Position numbers and translations under genes: made by a program
Shown: positions 8,487-17,206 of the stretch, piece by piece
How positions within the stretch are numbered: position 1 is the stretch's first letter
Layout of the letters: each line of letters starts with the position of its first letter
From: an uncultured Mailhella sp.
GTDB lineage: Bacteria > Desulfobacterota > Desulfovibrionia > Desulfovibrionales > Desulfovibrionaceae
NCBI GenBank assembly: GCA_910577155.1
Contig: CAJTMS010000014.1
Span: 1 to 38,669, forward strand
Reading direction: 5' to 3'
DNA: 38,669 bases
Notes under the pieces: model-generated
Databases searched by the model: none
Told to the model about the DNA's origin: nothing
What the model saw: the letters and a program-made list of their open reading frames with translations, nothing else

Positions 8487-9860
8487 ATGAGTAAACAAAC
8501 ATCAAGAGATCAGCTTGCATCAAGATTAGGGTTTCTCCTTCTTTCAGCCGGCTGTGCTGTCGGATTGGGGAATGTTTGGCGTTTCCCTTATGTTGTAGGC
8601 AAATACGGTGGACTTATCTTCCTCCTTGCATACTTTTTCTTTCTTCTTGCAGTCAGTCTGCCTATCATGGTTATGGAATTTTCAGCAGGACGTGCCTCCC
8701 AAAAAACAATGGCTCGCTGTTATCATGAGCTTTCCCCTGTCAAAGCATGGCGATCCGTGAGCTGGTTTGGTTATGTGGGACCATTTGTTTTGATGATGTT
8801 CTATATCCCTATTGCCGGCTGGCTTTTAAGCTATTGCTATAATACTGCAACGGGCACGCTTGCAAGTTTAAATCCCGACCAAGTGGGTGCTTACTTCGGC
8901 GGTATGCTTGCCAATCCCCTTTCCATGTATTTTTGGGGACTTGTTGTGACAGGCATTTGCTATTTTATTTGTGCCAAAGGCGTGCAAAAAGGCATTGAAC
9001 GCTATGCAAAACTCATGATGTCCGGACTTTTAATTATTTTGCTTGTTTTGGCAGGGCACTCCCTGACCCTTTCAGGCTTGAAGGAAGGCATGGAATTTTA
9101 CCTCGCTCCAAACTGGGCAAAAATCCAAGAAGCCGGCATCTTTAATATGATAAATGACGCCATGAACCAAGCCTTCTTTACCTTGAGCGTAGGTATGGGC
9201 GGCATGATGATTTTTGGCTCTTATCTCAATAAAAACCAATCTCTTACAGGGGAAGCTCTCTATATCGGGGCACTGGATACCTTTGTTGCTTTTATGGCAG
9301 GTATCATTATTTTTCCTGCCTGCTTTACCTTTGGTGTTGAGCCGGGCGCGGGTCCCAGCCTTATTTTCATTACCCTGCCCAATATTTTCAATGAAATGAG
9401 CGGCGGTTTATTCTGGGGAACATTATTCTTTATTTTCATGGGCTTTGCAGCGCTCACCACTGTTATCGGGGTTATGGAAAGTATCATTGCCTACAGCATG
9501 GACGCACTGCACTGGAGCAGAAAAAAATCCCTCAATATCAATTTTGGGGCGATGGTTTTTTGTATTCTCCCCTGCATTTTGGGCTTTAACGTTTGGGATA
9601 GTATTCAGCCCTTTGGGGAAGGCTCTGTTATTCTCGACCTTCTGGACTTTATTGTCAGCAACAATATTTTGCCTCTTGGGGGCTTAATCCTCTTATTGTT
9701 CTGTACCCACAAGTCCGGCTGGGGTTTTGAAAACTTCTGCAAAGAAGCTGACACAGGCAACGGTGCAAAATTCCCTAAATATTTGTATTTCTACCTTGCG
9801 TATATTTTACCGTTCATTATCGGCATTATTATTTTGCAGGGTTATTCCCGTTTCTTCTAA
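8487..9860 (+). CDS. Sodium-dependent transporter, NSS (SLC6-like) family, copy 2
   Basis: Second NSS-family sodium symporter, 457 residues and about 11 spans, collinear with the preceding gene from end to end and by eye well over half identical. It keeps the first-span signature AGCAVGLGNVWRFPY and the NDAMNQAFFTLSVGMGGM stretch. Differences cluster in the second and third spans and in loops, which is compatible with a changed substrate range after tandem duplication. AAGGA lies upstream of the ATG. Both copies end in QGYSRFF. Downstream, a long perfect hairpin at 9955-9995 probably ends the nhaC-like/NSS/NSS transcript. Confidence 0.92.
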   Translation: MSKQTSRDQLASRLGFLLLSAGCAVGLGNVWRFPYVVGKYGGLIFLLAYFFFLLAVSLPIMVMEFSAGRASQKTMARCYHELSPVKAWRSVSWFGYVGPFVLMMFYIPIAGWLLSYCYNTATGTLASLNPDQVGAYFGGMLANPLSMYFWGLVVTGICYFICAKGVQKGIERYAKLMMSGLLIILLVLAGHSLTLSGLKEGMEFYLAPNWAKIQEAGIFNMINDAMNQAFFTLSVGMGGMMIFGSYLNKNQSLTGEALYIGALDTFVAFMAGIIIFPACFTFGVEPGAGPSLIFITLPNIFNEMSGGLFWGTLFFIFMGFAALTTVIGVMESIIAYSMDALHWSRKKSLNINFGAMVFCILPCILGFNVWDSIQPFGEGSVILDLLDFIVSNNILPLGGLILLLFCTHKSGWGFENFCKEADTGNGAKFPKYLYFYLAYILPFIIGIIILQGYSRFF

Positions 9861-9954
9861 AACATCATTTTGCCATGGGGGAAATGAGCAGTTTTGCTGT
9901 TGCTATACGTAAGGCTCGCAAACATGCCAACGGCTTCCTCCCCCCAAATTCCCC

Positions 9955-9995
9955 AAACAAAAGCGTTATGGACGTTGTCCATAACGCTTTTGTTT
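9955..9995. terminator. Perfect 19-bp hairpin, likely bidirectional terminator
   Basis: Bases 9955-9973 are the exact reverse complement of 9977-9995, with loop GTT. The outer arms read AAACAAAA and TTTTGTTT, giving a T-rich end in either direction. It lies 94 bases after the second NSS gene and faces the convergent addB-like gene, so it can serve the plus-strand operon and perhaps readthrough from the minus strand. Confidence 0.8.
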
Positions 9996-10053
9996 GCATG
10001 TCATTTGAAGAAGATATAAATTTTCAATAATTGAGGAAAACGTTTTATTTTCC

Positions 10054-10083
10054 GGGGGAAAACTTTTTCAAAAGTTTTTCCCC
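10054..10083. repeat. Long hairpin in the 9861-10277 gap
   Basis: GGGGGAAAACTTTT (10054-10067) can pair with AAAAGTTTTTCCCC (10070-10083), with one G-T pair and a very small loop that would open in practice. No clear T-run follows on either strand. It may be a copy of a dispersed intergenic repeat; whether it recurs elsewhere in the genome cannot be seen here. Confidence 0.45.
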
Positions 10084-10161
10084 GAAACCTCTTTCAAAAC
10101 GGTTTTATTTTATAAAACTATTCTGAATGTTATACGGAAATACACTCGTTATGCATATATT

Positions 10162-10186
10162 CAAAAATTTCAGAATGAAATTTTTG
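10162..10186. repeat. 11-bp inverted repeat
   Basis: CAAAAATTTCA (10162-10172) and TGAAATTTTTG (10176-10186) are exact reverse complements around GAA. The AT-rich stem is weak as a terminator, but its place 92 bases beyond the addB-like stop would suit a 3'-end structure for the minus-strand operon. Confidence 0.4.
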
Positions 10187-10196
10187 CAATATGGGG

Positions 10197-10269
10197 TTTG
10201 GGAAGCGGCAGCCGTTAGCGAGTGAACGGGCTCTACGGATAGCGACAGCAGAGATAATCATTTCCCAAA
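10197..10269. other. GC-richer structured element next to addB-like stop
   Basis: TTTGGGAA (10197-10204) is the exact reverse complement of TTCCCAAA (10262-10269), enclosing a segment noticeably richer in GC than its surroundings. Inside, AGCCGTT (10210-10216) can pair with AACGGGCT (10225-10232) with one bulged base, and TAGCGA occurs twice (from 10216 and 10239). It starts nine bases beyond the addB-like stop on the minus strand. It could be a 3' UTR structure, a dispersed repeat or an uncharacterised small RNA. I see no open reading frame worth calling in the rest of 9861-10277. Confidence 0.35.
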
Positions 10270-10277
10270 AAAATACT

Positions 10278-13200
10278 TTAACAGTACTCAACAAAGGGGC
10301 AATACCCGCAGTACCTGCCTTCTTTACATTTCCACACTTTTTCTTTTGCCATGTGATTGAGAATAAAATCAAAAACAATATCCATATACTTTTCACGAAC
10401 ATTATACAGCATATCCCACATATTTTCTTCACTGCCTGCATATTCTTCATCAATGAGAGCCATTTCACAACCTTTTTCCCGCTCACTCAAGAAAATCCAT
10501 GACGCATTGATACGGGCATTTTCAGCAATACCATGTTCCTCATGTAAATTTTTATCTTTTGCAAATAAATACAGATAAAACGGCAATTGGATATCCTCCA
10601 TATTCATTGCCAACTTTTCAAGACATGTATCAGCTTTTTCGCTCTGCCATACTGTATTCATAGCAGACAACTCTTCCAGCAACGATTCATTTTTCCACAA
10701 TGAAATTTGTTTTTTATTATTGTTTGAAGTTTTATAATCAATAATAAAGTAATGTTCGCCCCGTTTATCCACTCTGTCCGCAATCCCTTTTAAATAAACG
10801 GGAGAAGCAAATGCCTCATGCAAAAGCGCATGGGAAAACGGATGTTCCAGCGCCACGATTTCAACTTCATGAGGCATCTCTTTCAGATATTTTTCGAGAA
10901 AAAACGTACCTGTTTCTTGAAACATGAAATAGCTGTCAGCCGAAAAATAATCCTGCCAGTTGTTTTTATTGAATTTTTGATGAAAATCCTGCATAAATTG
11001 CGTGGTAAAATTTTCATCATGCCGAATGATCTGCTGCTTTGCATATTGTTCTTTCAAAAATTCATGCATTTTTGTCCCAAATAAAGCAAAATTATCACCT
11101 CTTTCCTCTTTTGACGGAGCTGTAATCTTTGCAAGATATTGATAATAAAAACGCACAGGACATTGCAAATAGGTTTTAAAAGCATCTGTGGAAAAACCTT
11201 TTTCCGCTTTTTTTTCAAGGGCAGAAAAAATTGTGTCTGTTACTTCAATACTGCGTTTTTTCCGTTTGTCTGGAGCATGGGGAGTACAGAGTACCGGATG
11301 AAAGAGGCTTTCCTCTATCTCTTTCAGTTTTTTTCCTTTTTTTGCGGCAAATTTTTCTTTTTCCCAGATTAATTCTTCCACAAAACGGGAACGCATGCTT
11401 TTGGAATTTTGAATTTCCGATGACTGCACGCCCTCCTGCCAATAGCAAAAAACTTTTTCCGCACTGTGAATAAGCCGATAAAACGTGTGGGCGGCTACCA
11501 TATCACGGCTGTGCCTGTCGGGCAGTCCAAAGAGTGCACGCAGCGAATCAGGCATTAATGGATCTTGGGCATGGACAGGCGGCAAAACACTTTCCACGCA
11601 GTCAAGGATAAAAACATTTTTAAAACTGAGCAAACGGGTTTCCAGCATACCAAGCACCTGCAGGCCCGTGAGCGGGTCTGCCTCAAAAGGTACACGTTCT
11701 GCCATGATGCATTGTTCAAGGATAGAATATAAAGTTTTCAAGGGAAAAGCGTGCTGTGCCAATCCATTTTGCATAAGGGTCGGAATAGTATTTTGAAAAA
11801 AGCGCACAAGTCCTTCCTTATCCAACGGAAAACGATTCCAAACACTTTCTCCATATTCTATGAAAAAATCCATCAAGGAATTTAATCGTTCACCAACCTC
11901 CTGCAATGTATTGATATTTTCCCATACAAAAACAGTCAAATGAAAAAAATCCTCCACAAAGATTCCCATTTTTTCAGAAGATAAATCGTAATATTGTGCA
12001 TTTTCATCAATATCAAAAATTTCATCCGTGACAAAATTTGCAAAATCAACGTAACAAGCCTTTTCCGCAAGATGCTTATCCGCGTAATAAAGGACTTTGC
12101 GCCATGTGGCAAAATTATCCTTTGTGCAGAGCTCCGTTTGCCCCTCGTTTTTTTGGCTGTTTTCAGAGCTTTTTGCAGGACTGAGCAGCATTTTTGTAAA
12201 AGGATGCTCAAAAAGTGCCAGCAAATCTGCCGTTTGATACTGATACTGATTTTCACCAAGCTCTTTTTTATTTAATTGCAAATTAAAAATATGCACAATA
12301 AACTGCCAAAGCAAAGTTCTCTGAAGAGGATAACCAACGGAAATATTGATATTTTTATTCGGCAATTCATGCAGCACAGGCATGAGTAAAGAAGAATTGG
12401 GAAGCACAACAGCACAATAATCATCACGATCCTGCGTTGTTTCCAGATAAGGGCTGATACTTTCTTTCAAAACTGTTAATTGCGAATGAAAATCATAGGC
12501 AGGATAAAAAGAAATTTCAGGCTTTCTTTCTTCCTTATGAGCACTCAGCAAAACTGCCTCTGCCTGCCACCTTTGCAGCCATTTTTTATGCTCAATGCAG
12601 GAATAATGAAGATTATTTAAAGCAGTTACCAGCCGGCTGTCCGTATCGAAACAAATACACGCCCCCTGCTCCCAAAAATATTTTAAAATAACATCTTCCG
12701 CTTTTGATAAACTTACAAAGCCGGCAAAGATAATGCGTTTTCCCTGCAACAAATAGGGCATAAAATCAGCAAAATACGCTGCAAAATCCTCTGTCTGAAA
12801 AGAGGAAAAAATCCCCGGTGCAGGGGTGCTGCCGGTTTGATACTGCCCGTACGCCTGTACATACCGGGCTGTCCGAAAAAGACTGTACGCAGGAGTTGTT
12901 TGCGCTTTTTCCTGCATGGACGCTGTATATTTTGCAAAAATTTCTTCAATATCCTTGAGCAGGCTTTGGGCAAATAACGATACTTCGTCAGCATACTGTA
13001 TATTTTGCGGTAAAATCAGCTGATGAAAACACTCCTCAAAAAGTGTATCGAGGCTTTGTGCCCAAGGATAAAATTTTGCAAGCTGCAACGCTTCTTTTTC
13101 CACTGCCTGCCCAATATCATTTTGCACTTCCATGCTGGAGGAAAAATGGGAATATTTTTTTTCCTGCAAAACACTTTTCACAATTTCAAATAATTTTGCA

Positions 13201-13529
13201 TAGCGGTCTAATGGCTCCAGTTCAGAAAATAACGGCAAGCCCCGCTCAAAATGGTGCAGGCAAAGGGTATAAAACTCCGTATTTGTATAAATCTGCGGTA
13301 AAATTCCCGCTTTTTTTTCCTGCTTTGCCCGCTCCTTATACCGGGCAGTTAAATACCGTTTCGGTCTTGCATTGGGAAAAACCAGCACAATATCCTGCAT
13401 GGAAATGTGCTGCTCCTCTGCAAACATATCCACAAGATTTTGGACGGCATAGAGAAAATCCTCACTCCATGGAATGACTGCAAACGGATTTTTGCCGGTT
13501 TGTTTATAGTTTTTACAATATTTCTGCAT
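10278..13529 (-). CDS. AddB-like PD-(D/E)XK nuclease subunit
   Basis: Probable second subunit of an AddAB/RexAB-type helicase-nuclease, which processes double-strand breaks for RecA-dependent repair. It has 1083 residues, close to AddB length. The N-terminal two thirds resemble an inactive helicase-like scaffold; I see no Walker A motif. The C-terminal nuclease shows GIADRVD followed by IIDYKTS (D931, K933). An iron-sulfur staple is suggested by C790 (LQCPVRF) and C1074, C1077 and C1083 at the extreme end (CGYCPFVEYC), the pattern seen in AddB and Cas4-like nucleases. The start is 2 bases after the addA-like stop, with GAGGGTGA inside the end of that gene, so the two are translationally linked. 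Symbol withheld because overall similarity could not be measured. Confidence 0.8.
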   Translation of the reverse strand: MQKYCKNYKQTGKNPFAVIPWSEDFLYAVQNLVDMFAEEQHISMQDIVLVFPNARPKRYLTARYKERAKQEKKAGILPQIYTNTEFYTLCLHHFERGLPLFSELEPLDRYAKLFEIVKSVLQEKKYSHFSSSMEVQNDIGQAVEKEALQLAKFYPWAQSLDTLFEECFHQLILPQNIQYADEVSLFAQSLLKDIEEIFAKYTASMQEKAQTTPAYSLFRTARYVQAYGQYQTGSTPAPGIFSSFQTEDFAAYFADFMPYLLQGKRIIFAGFVSLSKAEDVILKYFWEQGACICFDTDSRLVTALNNLHYSCIEHKKWLQRWQAEAVLLSAHKEERKPEISFYPAYDFHSQLTVLKESISPYLETTQDRDDYCAVVLPNSSLLMPVLHELPNKNINISVGYPLQRTLLWQFIVHIFNLQLNKKELGENQYQYQTADLLALFEHPFTKMLLSPAKSSENSQKNEGQTELCTKDNFATWRKVLYYADKHLAEKACYVDFANFVTDEIFDIDENAQYYDLSSEKMGIFVEDFFHLTVFVWENINTLQEVGERLNSLMDFFIEYGESVWNRFPLDKEGLVRFFQNTIPTLMQNGLAQHAFPLKTLYSILEQCIMAERVPFEADPLTGLQVLGMLETRLLSFKNVFILDCVESVLPPVHAQDPLMPDSLRALFGLPDRHSRDMVAAHTFYRLIHSAEKVFCYWQEGVQSSEIQNSKSMRSRFVEELIWEKEKFAAKKGKKLKEIEESLFHPVLCTPHAPDKRKKRSIEVTDTIFSALEKKAEKGFSTDAFKTYLQCPVRFYYQYLAKITAPSKEERGDNFALFGTKMHEFLKEQYAKQQIIRHDENFTTQFMQDFHQKFNKNNWQDYFSADSYFMFQETGTFFLEKYLKEMPHEVEIVALEHPFSHALLHEAFASPVYLKGIADRVDKRGEHYFIIDYKTSNNNKKQISLWKNESLLEELSAMNTVWQSEKADTCLEKLAMNMEDIQLPFYLYLFAKDKNLHEEHGIAENARINASWIFLSEREKGCEMALIDEEYAGSEENMWDMLYNVREKYMDIVFDFILNHMAKEKVWKCKEGRYCGYCPFVEYC

Positions 13530-13531
13530 AG

Positions 13532-16500
13532 TTATTCACCCTCAACAAGACAGCATTCTTTTGCATCCAAATAAAGCAATAAGCCTAATGCTTTTTTCCC
13601 TGTGGATTTTGATAACAAGTCAATATAATTCAAAATTTGTTCTTTATTAGCAGGCACGGGAAGTTCTTGCTCCAAGTATCCTGTTTTATAATCAATGGCA
13701 AGAAACGCCGTATTGTCATATTGCTTTTGCAAGGCAGGGGGAATTTCCACAAGCAGGTCAACACGGAATAAATCACCCATGGCATCTGTTATGCTATGTT
13801 CCTTATAGCCATATCTGAACCAAAAAGATGCCCCGCCAAAAGGCTCCTGCAGCGAAGCGAACCAGCGTAAAATTTCCTGAACCTGTGCATAAAAATCCTT
13901 ATACCGTGAAACGCTGTCAGCTGTTTCCTCCTGTCCGTTTTGCTGCAAAAACCGTCCATAGGGCAAAAATTTCATGGCTTCATAGGCTGCACGTTTACAA
14001 TCTTCCTCTATATTTCCTGAAAAAATAAGATATTCTAAGCTCTTATGGATAAGGGTTCCCCGTTTATTGGAAGACAAATCCTTTTGACGGCTTAATTCTT
14101 CCAGTTTTGTAGAGAAAATATGCAATTGCGGAAGCCAGTCCATGCTATGTTCCTGATGATATATCTTTTCAGGAGCAGTATTTTCAGCAGGGCTCTTTTG
14201 AGGCGTTTTTTTCCCTGAGGGCAAAAGAATGCGGGAGAGCCGCTTCGCCACGTAAAGAATTTCATCGGGAGGAATTTTCAATTCATAGTAAACACATTCT
14301 TCTTGTTCATCCCCATTTTTCTTTTTCACGTTCTTTTCAATTGTATATTCTTTAAAAAACGAAGCTAACCGCTCTTGTTTTTCTTGTAAAAGATATTTTT
14401 TTAATTTTGCTTTTTCTTCCTCATCAAAATACGTTTCAAGGGCAAATTCCAGCGACCGCAACGTTTTTTCAGATACAGCAGCCGTATATTCATTCCCGAG
14501 ATAAAACCCGTCTTCTCCCTTTTCCGTTATCCGCGGCTGAAGCCGGTTTTTTGTTTCTTCAAGAAACGCTTTTATAAACGGATAAAAATTTCCATTTTTC
14601 TTTATATCATACGTTTCAGGAAGAAAAATATGCAATTCTTCCTTTGCCCGTGTCCACGCGACATAAAGTAAATTAATACATTCGGTTATTTTTTCCGCTA
14701 TTGCTTCCTCATACGCTATGCCATGTTCTTTTTTCAGTTCTGCATACAGCGTATAAAATTGTCCTTCAAAGGGAAGTTCAAGCCTGCAAATATCCCCCTG
14801 CACATCAATCCTGAAATTATGCCATGGAATAATAACCGTTTCATATTCCAAACCTTTTGATTTATGCATTGTCAAAACAGAAACAGAATTGACCCCTTCC
14901 GGAAGCGGTGCATTTTCCTTTTCTCCGTTTTCTTCCCACCAGTCCAAAAAAGCATTAATATCTACAATTCCATGCTCTTCCGCCAAATAGGCAAGCTCTT
15001 TTAAACGCAGCAAATAGACAAAGGCGTCAGGATTTTGCTCCATAATCCCCATGCGGTTATACACTTCGCAAAGAGTGTCATAGGCAGTTAAAAGATTTGC
15101 ACCGTCCACAAGCACATGGAAATACCTTTGCCAACATTCCGGAAATGCATCACGAAAAGCCGTAAAACAAGCCTCATTGCGGGCTTGTACCAGAAAATCC
15201 AAACATTGAGTTTGGGAGCAGTAGCCATAAAAGGATTGCGGCAAAATGTGTCTGCTCAAAAGCACCTGACAAAAGGCATTGTCGTCAAGGGGATTTGCCA
15301 AAAAACGCAGAAAAGCTATAAGTTCAATAATAACAGGGTGTTCTTTCAGCCCTAAACTTCCCTGACTGACAACAGGTATTCCATGTTCCAATAAAACCTG
15401 AGAAACAAAAGAAGCTTGTTTATTATTGACCGTTAACACTGCGATTTTACTGTAACTACCGTATTTTTTATATAAATTTTGCACCATTTCCGGCAGCAGC
15501 GCCAGCACGGCAACATCAAAAAAATTATTTGATTCTTTGAGCGTATGAACTTCCACAAGCCCTTTGCCCTGTACTTGGGGCAAACGCTCTTCAGCAATTG
15601 CCTGTTCTGCGCGGGCATAATTTTTTTGGACAGTTTCAGCAAGTTTTGCAATGCCTGTTTCAGAAAAACCTTGATTAACAAGGGATGAAAGACAAGCAAA
15701 CAGATTGTCGCTTTTTTCCGTATCTGCTAAATTTTGGAAAAAAGTATTGTTCCAATCAATAATATTTTCTGTGCTTCGCCAATTACACGGTAAACTGTCT
15801 TCCTCAAGTCCTTCGGCAGCAATAGCAGCCAAATTTTTGGGAGCATCATTGAATAACGAGGCTTTCCCCCCCCGCCAGCCATAAATTGCCTGTTTGACAT
15901 CACCCACAAAAAAAACTGATCCGCCATTTGCAAGGGCTTCACAGGATAAATCTTTCAAGGCATTCCACTGTGCAATGCTTGTATCTTGAAATTCATCGTA
16001 TAAGATATGTTTTAAACGTGTTCCCAGACGGCAATAGGCTGCAGGAATAAGATTTTCTTCCTGTTTTTTTTGCAATAAAAAGGCATTTTGCAGGTATTCA
16101 CGGTTTTCCCCCAATAATCCTGCAATCATATAAGGCATTTTTTGCGTATTAATAACCTGCTGATTTTTTTCATAGGTATCCAATGCCTCAGAGAGTATTG
16201 CCGCAATTTTAATCACAGGCAGCATGAGAACATACTGGGAATAAAAGGGCTGAACCCGCTTCATCGTATCAATATATTCCTGCAGGGCGGCATAATATTT
16301 TGAACACGTTGCAATATCCCCTTTATTACTTGCTTTTACAACTTTTGCAAAACTTTCCTTATTTAAATAGGCAGAGGAATAATCTCCTTTTTCAGCTTTT
16401 GTCAGTGCGTTGATAAAATGTGCATGCACAGCAATTTCATTTTGCTGCACATTGTTTTGGATACAGGTACAAATATCTGAAATTTCTTTTTCCAGTTTTT

Positions 16501-17206
16501 CTTTCTTTTGCTTAAAAAACGCATAATTTCGTTCTAATTCTGCCAATTCTTCATGGGATAAAACATGGTTATTTGCAATACCGTACGCAATAAATTTTGC
16601 AACCTGTTCCTGCAGGGCGGATTTTGCAAAAAAACTTGCATGATTGGAATTTTCAAACCTGTTGCGGCAAAGCTCATGAAAAACAGGGGCATAATTAATT
16701 GTCCCTGTTTCCTGATTATCTTCATTTTCAACACTTAATTCTGCCAATTGCGCATACAGTTCTTTGCTGTATTCCTGTGAACTGAAACTTGTTTCAAAAT
16801 GGGGAGAATAGCCCAGTTCCAAGGCAAAAAGCCCGATGATTTGGTTGAGCAGGCTGTCAATAGTACGGATATTGAGTGCCCCGTATTGCTGAAAAACAGT
16901 TTCCAGCATGGCATGGGCTTGCTTTGCTTTTTCTTCCTGTTCTTCTTTTGTCTTGCAGGCAATTTCTTTCAGGGCATATTGCTTTAATTTTTCAATAACC
17001 TTTTCCTTCATCTGGTTTGCGGCAAGATTGGTAAAGGTAATGGCAAGAAGCTCTGAAAAATTAAATTTCTGCTTATTTTGTACAGGTCTGCAGCTTTCGC
17101 AGGGGGCAATATCACTGTTAAATAATAAGGTTACGAAATTATCAGTCAGGGTATAGGTTTTTCCCGAACCTGCTGACGCATTCATTTTCACCAAATTTTT
17201 ACTCAT
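13532..17206 (-). CDS. AddA-like UvrD-family helicase/exonuclease
   Basis: ATP-driven 3'-5' helicase with a C-terminal nuclease, partner of the AddB-like protein in double-strand break processing. The 1224 residues contain all UvrD-type motifs: Walker A ASAGSGKT (residues 10-17), AITFTNLAANQMKEK, Walker B DEFQDT (from residue 404), GDVKQAIYGWRGG, CNWRST, SVLTMHKSKGLE and LLYVAWTRAKEEL. The nuclease motif AIDYKTG has D1172 and K1174. I place the start at the ATG 17206, not at a longer upstream extension, because AAAAGG stands six bases before it and the Walker A then falls at the usual distance. Its ATG overlaps the stop of the phosphofructokinase gene (ATGA, 17206-17203), indicating coupled translation. 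Confidence 0.88.
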   Translation of the reverse strand: MSKNLVKMNASAGSGKTYTLTDNFVTLLFNSDIAPCESCRPVQNKQKFNFSELLAITFTNLAANQMKEKVIEKLKQYALKEIACKTKEEQEEKAKQAHAMLETVFQQYGALNIRTIDSLLNQIIGLFALELGYSPHFETSFSSQEYSKELYAQLAELSVENEDNQETGTINYAPVFHELCRNRFENSNHASFFAKSALQEQVAKFIAYGIANNHVLSHEELAELERNYAFFKQKKEKLEKEISDICTCIQNNVQQNEIAVHAHFINALTKAEKGDYSSAYLNKESFAKVVKASNKGDIATCSKYYAALQEYIDTMKRVQPFYSQYVLMLPVIKIAAILSEALDTYEKNQQVINTQKMPYMIAGLLGENREYLQNAFLLQKKQEENLIPAAYCRLGTRLKHILYDEFQDTSIAQWNALKDLSCEALANGGSVFFVGDVKQAIYGWRGGKASLFNDAPKNLAAIAAEGLEEDSLPCNWRSTENIIDWNNTFFQNLADTEKSDNLFACLSSLVNQGFSETGIAKLAETVQKNYARAEQAIAEERLPQVQGKGLVEVHTLKESNNFFDVAVLALLPEMVQNLYKKYGSYSKIAVLTVNNKQASFVSQVLLEHGIPVVSQGSLGLKEHPVIIELIAFLRFLANPLDDNAFCQVLLSRHILPQSFYGYCSQTQCLDFLVQARNEACFTAFRDAFPECWQRYFHVLVDGANLLTAYDTLCEVYNRMGIMEQNPDAFVYLLRLKELAYLAEEHGIVDINAFLDWWEENGEKENAPLPEGVNSVSVLTMHKSKGLEYETVIIPWHNFRIDVQGDICRLELPFEGQFYTLYAELKKEHGIAYEEAIAEKITECINLLYVAWTRAKEELHIFLPETYDIKKNGNFYPFIKAFLEETKNRLQPRITEKGEDGFYLGNEYTAAVSEKTLRSLEFALETYFDEEEKAKLKKYLLQEKQERLASFFKEYTIEKNVKKKNGDEQEECVYYELKIPPDEILYVAKRLSRILLPSGKKTPQKSPAENTAPEKIYHQEHSMDWLPQLHIFSTKLEELSRQKDLSSNKRGTLIHKSLEYLIFSGNIEEDCKRAAYEAMKFLPYGRFLQQNGQEETADSVSRYKDFYAQVQEILRWFASLQEPFGGASFWFRYGYKEHSITDAMGDLFRVDLLVEIPPALQKQYDNTAFLAIDYKTGYLEQELPVPANKEQILNYIDLLSKSTGKKALGLLLYLDAKECCLVEGE

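Noticed and set aside
10130..10486. 118-codon minus-strand frame crossing the addB-like 3' end
   Set aside because: Overlaps the conserved C-terminal cysteine region of the addB-like gene in another frame and runs through inverted repeats.
10278..17206. Helicase-nuclease pair as a new defence system
   Set aside because: Domain order and sizes match housekeeping AddAB-type break repair, and the neighbours are housekeeping genes.
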